NCBI GenBank assembly: GCA_903828145.1
Contig: CAIKKY010000010.1
Span: forward strand, 100,039 to 164,038
Source: an uncultured Hyphomicrobiales bacterium
Lineage (GTDB): Bacteria > Pseudomonadota > Alphaproteobacteria > Rhizobiales > Devosiaceae
Length of the DNA: 64,000 nucleotides
Reading direction: 5' to 3'
Shown here one piece after another: positions 60,093 to 64,000 of the stretch. The position numbers and the translations under genes are program-made. The notes beneath the pieces are model-generated. The model saw only the letters and a program-made list of their open reading frames with translations. It searched no databases and was not told the origin of the DNA. Every line of letters begins with the position of its first letter. Position 1 is the stretch's first letter.

Positions 60093-61853
60093 CTAGCTCG
60101 TCACCATCCCGTCCATCAGCATTTTGACCGCGTTCTGCATTGAGCCCGCCGGGGTCACGCTTGTGGCATTGACGAAGAAAATCTCGTCGGCCGTGTCGAT
60201 GGTGTTGAGGCGATGGGCAATAATGACTTTGGTCGTTGTCTTGGGGAGCTGGGCGAGGATCGTGCCCAAAAGCTGCTCGGTCACCGTATCAATATTCGCC
60301 GTGGCTTCGTCGAGGACCAGGAGATCCGGCTGCCGCAGCGCCGCGCGGATGAAGGCGATGAGCTGCTTTTGCCCGAGGCTCATCGAGTCTCCGGCCGATG
60401 ATACGGGCGTGTCGAGACCCTGATCGAACCGGCTGAGCAGGGCAGACAGCCCCGCGGCGTCGAGCCGGGCCGTCAACGCCGCATCACTCAGCGCCGCAAT
60501 CGCCCTGTCGCCATAGCTGATGTTATCGCGCACGGTGCCGGTGAACAGGAAGGGCTCCTGGAGAATGAACCCGATCCGCGCGGCCCGCGCCTCGGGCGTC
60601 AGGGTTCGGATATCCCGACCGTCCAGCGTGATCCGGCCCTCCGCCGGGTCATAGAGGCGCGCCATGAGCGAGGCCGTCGTGGTCTTGCCGCCCCCGGTGG
60701 GCCCGACGAGCGCATAGGTTTTGCCGCGCTCAAGAGTGAAGTTCACCGCCCGCAGCACGCTGCGGCCACCCGGATAATGAAACGACACATTTTCAAAGGC
60801 CAAGAGCGGACCCGCCGCTGTCGCCGGTTCGGCCGGCAGCGTTACAAGATTTGAGGTGAGGGCGAGAACCTCGGAGATGCGATCCAGACCGGCAAGGGCG
60901 AGCTGCAGCGACGCCCAGATCGTCGCGAGCTGGCGAAGCGGCGTGTAGAAATTCAGGACGTAAAACAGAAACCCGATCAGCAGCCCGATACTGATCTGCC
61001 CGGTTGAAACGAGGCCAATGCCATAGGCGAGGACCGCCAGCTGCCCCAGTGCCGCCGCAAGGGCATAGAGCGGGATGAAAATATTGCCGGCGATGCCTGC
61101 CCGGATCGAGGCAGCATAGTTCGCCGCGTTGGCGGTGCGGAACTTGTCGCGGAAATAGTCCAGCCGGTTGAACGCGACGATCACCTTGAAATTCGCCAGG
61201 CTCTCCTGGATTTCACCGCTCATGCTGCCGAGAGTCTGGAGGCTTTTGAAGCTGGCGCGCTTCACCCAACCCGCGACCAGTTGCGTGATCACCAGCACCA
61301 GCGCTGCAGGAACCAGAGCGACCGCACCGAGCCTGACATTCAGCACCAAAAGCAGCACCCCGGCGCCGACGATCAGGAACACATTGCCGAGGAATTGCAG
61401 CAGGGCCTGCGCAAAGAACTGGTTGAGCTTGTCGGTATCGTTGTTGATGCGCGAGATCAGGTCGCCAGCCCGGTTCTCGTTAAAAAAAGCGACCGGCAGG
61501 TCCTGCAGCTTGGTGAACACAGCGTGGCGCAGGTTGAACAGGATGCGTCGGCCCACGCCGCCCATCGTGCGGGTCTGGACATAGCTCGATACCAGTCCGA
61601 CGAGGAAAAGGGCGAGGAGCAGCCCCGACCAGGAAAACAGCCCCGGATAGTTCTTGGTGGTGATGAAGCTGTCGATGATGTGGCTGATGATCAGCGGCGC
61701 AGCGAGTGCCAGGCCCGATGTCATCAAGATTGCGGCAAAGGCAATGGCGACTTTGCCGCCCTCGCCGCGCATGAGCGGCACCAGCCGGGCAAGCGCTACC
61801 CAGATCGGCTCTTTGATCGTGTCCGCTTCGCGGGTGTTAAGCTTGTAGTTCAT
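60093..61853 (-). CDS. ABC transporter, fused permease/ATP-binding (degenerate signature half)
   Basis: YALVGPTGGGKTTTASLMARLYDP Walker A; MSLGQKQLIAFIRAAL signature; LLVLDEATANID Walker B. Confidence 0.95.
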   Translation of the reverse strand: MNYKLNTREADTIKEPIWVALARLVPLMRGEGGKVAIAFAAILMTSGLALAAPLIISHIIDSFITTKNYPGLFSWSGLLLALFLVGLVSSYVQTRTMGGVGRRILFNLRHAVFTKLQDLPVAFFNENRAGDLISRINNDTDKLNQFFAQALLQFLGNVFLIVGAGVLLLVLNVRLGAVALVPAALVLVITQLVAGWVKRASFKSLQTLGSMSGEIQESLANFKVIVAFNRLDYFRDKFRTANAANYAASIRAGIAGNIFIPLYALAAALGQLAVLAYGIGLVSTGQISIGLLIGFLFYVLNFYTPLRQLATIWASLQLALAGLDRISEVLALTSNLVTLPAEPATAAGPLLAFENVSFHYPGGRSVLRAVNFTLERGKTYALVGPTGGGKTTTASLMARLYDPAEGRITLDGRDIRTLTPEARAARIGFILQEPFLFTGTVRDNISYGDRAIAALSDAALTARLDAAGLSALLSRFDQGLDTPVSSAGDSMSLGQKQLIAFIRAALRQPDLLVLDEATANIDTVTEQLLGTILAQLPKTTTKVIIAHRLNTIDTADEIFFVNATSVTPAGSMQNAVKMLMDGMVTS

Positions 61854-63585
61854 AGTCCTCGGTGCTCTGCTGGGACGCGTAGATCTGGACGTATTCCGGC
61901 GATTTCGCCAACAGCTCCTTATGGGTGCCGATGGCGATGACCTTGCCCTCCATCAACAGGATGATCTGGTCGTAGTCCTCAACCGGCGCGATCTTCTGCG
62001 TCACCGAGATCAGCGTGATGCCAGGGTAGCTTTCGCGCACATTGGCGAGGATCTGCCGTTCGGTTCTGAGGTCCACGCGGGCCGTGAAATCGTCGAGCAG
62101 CAGCACCACCGGATTGAGCGCCAGCGCGCGGGCCAGCATCACACGCTGCTTCTGGCCGCCCGAAAGGCTGGTGCCGCGTTCGGAGATTATGGTGTCGAGG
62201 CCTTGCGGCAGCGTCGCAACGAAGTCGTCGAGTTCAGCCGCGTTCACCGCCTTTTCAAGGGTTGCGTCATCGACGTCGCTCGAAAATGCGATGTTCTCCC
62301 GCAGGCTGAGATTGAATGTTACGCTGTCCTGAAAGACCAGCCCGATCTGCCGGTGCAGCGACTGCTTGTCGAATTCGGAGAGGGCGACGCCATCATAGCG
62401 CACCACGCCTTCATCCGGCTCGATCAGCCCGGTGAGCGCATAGAGCAATTGGGTCTTGCCCGCAGCAGTCGGGCCGATCACCGCTGTCCGCGTGCCGGCC
62501 CGGGCCGTAAAGCTCACATCATCAATAATGGTGCGCTGGCCATAACGCACGCTCAGATGGTCCACCGTGAGCGCTCCGCTCAGGTCCGTCACGCGCCTGC
62601 CCACCCCTGTCGGTTCTGCCGCATCGAGCACCTTGACGATGCGGTCATAAGACGCCGTGGCCTGCGCGACGACATTGCTCATGAAACCGATGACGATGAT
62701 CGGAAAGATGAGGATCGCGAGGTAGGAATTGAACGCCGTGAAATCGCCCAGCGTCATGGCGCCGGTCATCACGAGGTGGCCGCCAAAGGCGACAATGCCC
62801 AGCGTCGCGAGGTTCGTGCAGAAAGTGATCGCCGGGATGAGCGCCGCAAAGAGCTTGAGGATCTGCATCCCGATGGTCATGGCCTCTTCGTTGGCCGCCG
62901 TGAACTTGTCGTATTCAAACGCCTGCGCGTTGAGCAGCCGGATCAGCGAGGAACCCAGAATCGACTCGTTGATCACTTTATTGAGCCAGTCGATGGCTTC
63001 CTGCGCCTTACGGAACAGTCGTCGTACCCGGGCCAGGACATAATAGAAGGTCGCGGCAATCACGGGCACGACCGCCAAAACGAGCAGCGCCAGCCGCCAG
63101 TTGAGCAGCACCAGAAGGGCGCTGGCCCCGACAATCAGAAAGGCCGACGAAACGATCGATGCAATCGCCTGCGACACAAAGGATTTGATCGCGTCCACAT
63201 CCGAGGTGAGGTTGGTCAGCAACTTGCCTGGCGATGTGGTTTGCACATAGGCGAAATCCTGCTGGGCGATCTTGGCAACGAGCTGGTCGCGCAGGTCGCG
63301 CGCCACGCGCTCTGACGTGTAGGTCTGCACGATGGATTGCAGATAGGTCAGGACGAAAATCCCGGCGGCAATGGCCGCGAAGGTCACAATGGTCCCCTGC
63401 AGCGATTGCCCGGGCAGCCCGATGCTGTCGATGGCCGCTGCAATGAGCCGCGGGACCAGCAGGTTCAGGCTGTTGGCCACCAGCGTCAGGATAACGAGCA
63501 GCGCGATCCAGCCCCGATAGGGGCGGAACAGCGCCATGAAGCCGGGCCTGCGGGTGCGGTGCGGCGGCGTGTCTTGGTCGGCCAT
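61837..63585 (-). CDS. ABC transporter, fused permease/ATP-binding (degenerate Walker B half)
   Basis: AVIGPTAAGKTQLLYALTGLIEP; LSGGQKQRVMLARAL; VLLLDDFTARVD. Confidence 0.95.
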   Translation of the reverse strand: MADQDTPPHRTRRPGFMALFRPYRGWIALLVILTLVANSLNLLVPRLIAAAIDSIGLPGQSLQGTIVTFAAIAAGIFVLTYLQSIVQTYTSERVARDLRDQLVAKIAQQDFAYVQTTSPGKLLTNLTSDVDAIKSFVSQAIASIVSSAFLIVGASALLVLLNWRLALLVLAVVPVIAATFYYVLARVRRLFRKAQEAIDWLNKVINESILGSSLIRLLNAQAFEYDKFTAANEEAMTIGMQILKLFAALIPAITFCTNLATLGIVAFGGHLVMTGAMTLGDFTAFNSYLAILIFPIIVIGFMSNVVAQATASYDRIVKVLDAAEPTGVGRRVTDLSGALTVDHLSVRYGQRTIIDDVSFTARAGTRTAVIGPTAAGKTQLLYALTGLIEPDEGVVRYDGVALSEFDKQSLHRQIGLVFQDSVTFNLSLRENIAFSSDVDDATLEKAVNAAELDDFVATLPQGLDTIISERGTSLSGGQKQRVMLARALALNPVVLLLDDFTARVDLRTERQILANVRESYPGITLISVTQKIAPVEDYDQIILLMEGKVIAIGTHKELLAKSPEYVQIYASQQSTEDYELQA

Positions 63586-63861
63586 GGCGTCGGCACTTCC
63601 CGATCATGCACGGGGGGTCGTCCCGGCTTCTCGGTCCTTCGATACGCTCAATGCCCCCCGTTGGGAATGAGTGCCGAACGATCACGGCTCGGCCGGGCGC
63701 CCCACCGGTCAAACCACAATCACTCCCCCGCCTTCCCGTACGCATCGCCACGCGGCGTCTCCATTTCGGATGCAAAGGCGCTTTACCCTCTGGGTGCCGC
63801 GCCCTAGCGATTAAAGGAATTGAAGATTTTACCCGTCGCTGAGTCCGACGTGAAAGGGATC

Positions 63862-64000
63862 TGAACCGCACCGGGTTTGTCGGAGGCTCCAACTCCTGAT
63901 TAGGATGGAGCATGACCAGCAAGACGACGAACAAGTTTTCAGGTGAGGTCCGCGCCCGAGCGGTGCGGATGGTGCAGGAGCATGGCGGGGAGTATCCGTC
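63862..64000 (+). mobile_element. IS3-family insertion sequence, left end (truncated by window edge)
   Basis: IRL-like TGAACCGCACCGGGTTTGTCGGAGGCT followed by OrfA start. Confidence 0.8.
63912..64000 (+). CDS. IS3-family transposase OrfA, N-terminal fragment
   Basis: [30 protein letters not shown], typical IS3 OrfA start. Confidence 0.85.
   Translation, partial: MTSKTTNKFSGEVRARAVRMVQEHGGEYP

Overview
High-GC alphaproteobacterial chromosome segment, probably Hyphomicrobiales. (1) 1-21 kb is mostly core: ahcY (partial), a DivL-type kinase-like protein with Tyr in place of the phospho-acceptor His, tsaE, addB, addA, trxA, folC(-), accD(-), a NYN-domain protein, polA(-), a LuxR-type regulator with a degenerate receiver, a lytic transglycosylase, a Gfo/Idh/MocA oxidoreductase and an RluA-type pseudouridine synthase. 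(2) 21.4-25.8 kb is a type III restriction-modification system (res, mod). (3) 25.95-32.6 kb is a compact ~6.56-kb integrative element bounded by two identical, complete tRNA-Arg(CCG) copies. It carries a tyrosine integrase, a primase-polymerase-like protein, a RepA-like helicase, a strongly structured non-coding block with a 31-nt imperfect inverted repeat, small membrane proteins, a small putative winged-helix protein and a secreted trypsin-like protease. Matching paired TGTCACA repeats lie inside both ends. (4) 33.0-36.6 kb encodes a giant coiled-coil protein resembling the polar-growth GPR/RgsE family, with a perfect CtrA-type site upstream. (5) 36.6-60 kb is a ~23-kb catabolic cluster of 20 genes in several transcription units. 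Four of its promoter regions share a 16-bp GTAACY-N4-RGTKMN operator-like motif, which suggests a single TetR-controlled regulon for an unidentified substrate. (6) 60-63.6 kb encodes a heterodimeric ABC exporter with complementary degenerate ATP-site motifs, and the left end of an IS3-family element begins at 63862. All calls are from reading the sequence and the ORF track. No database searches were run.
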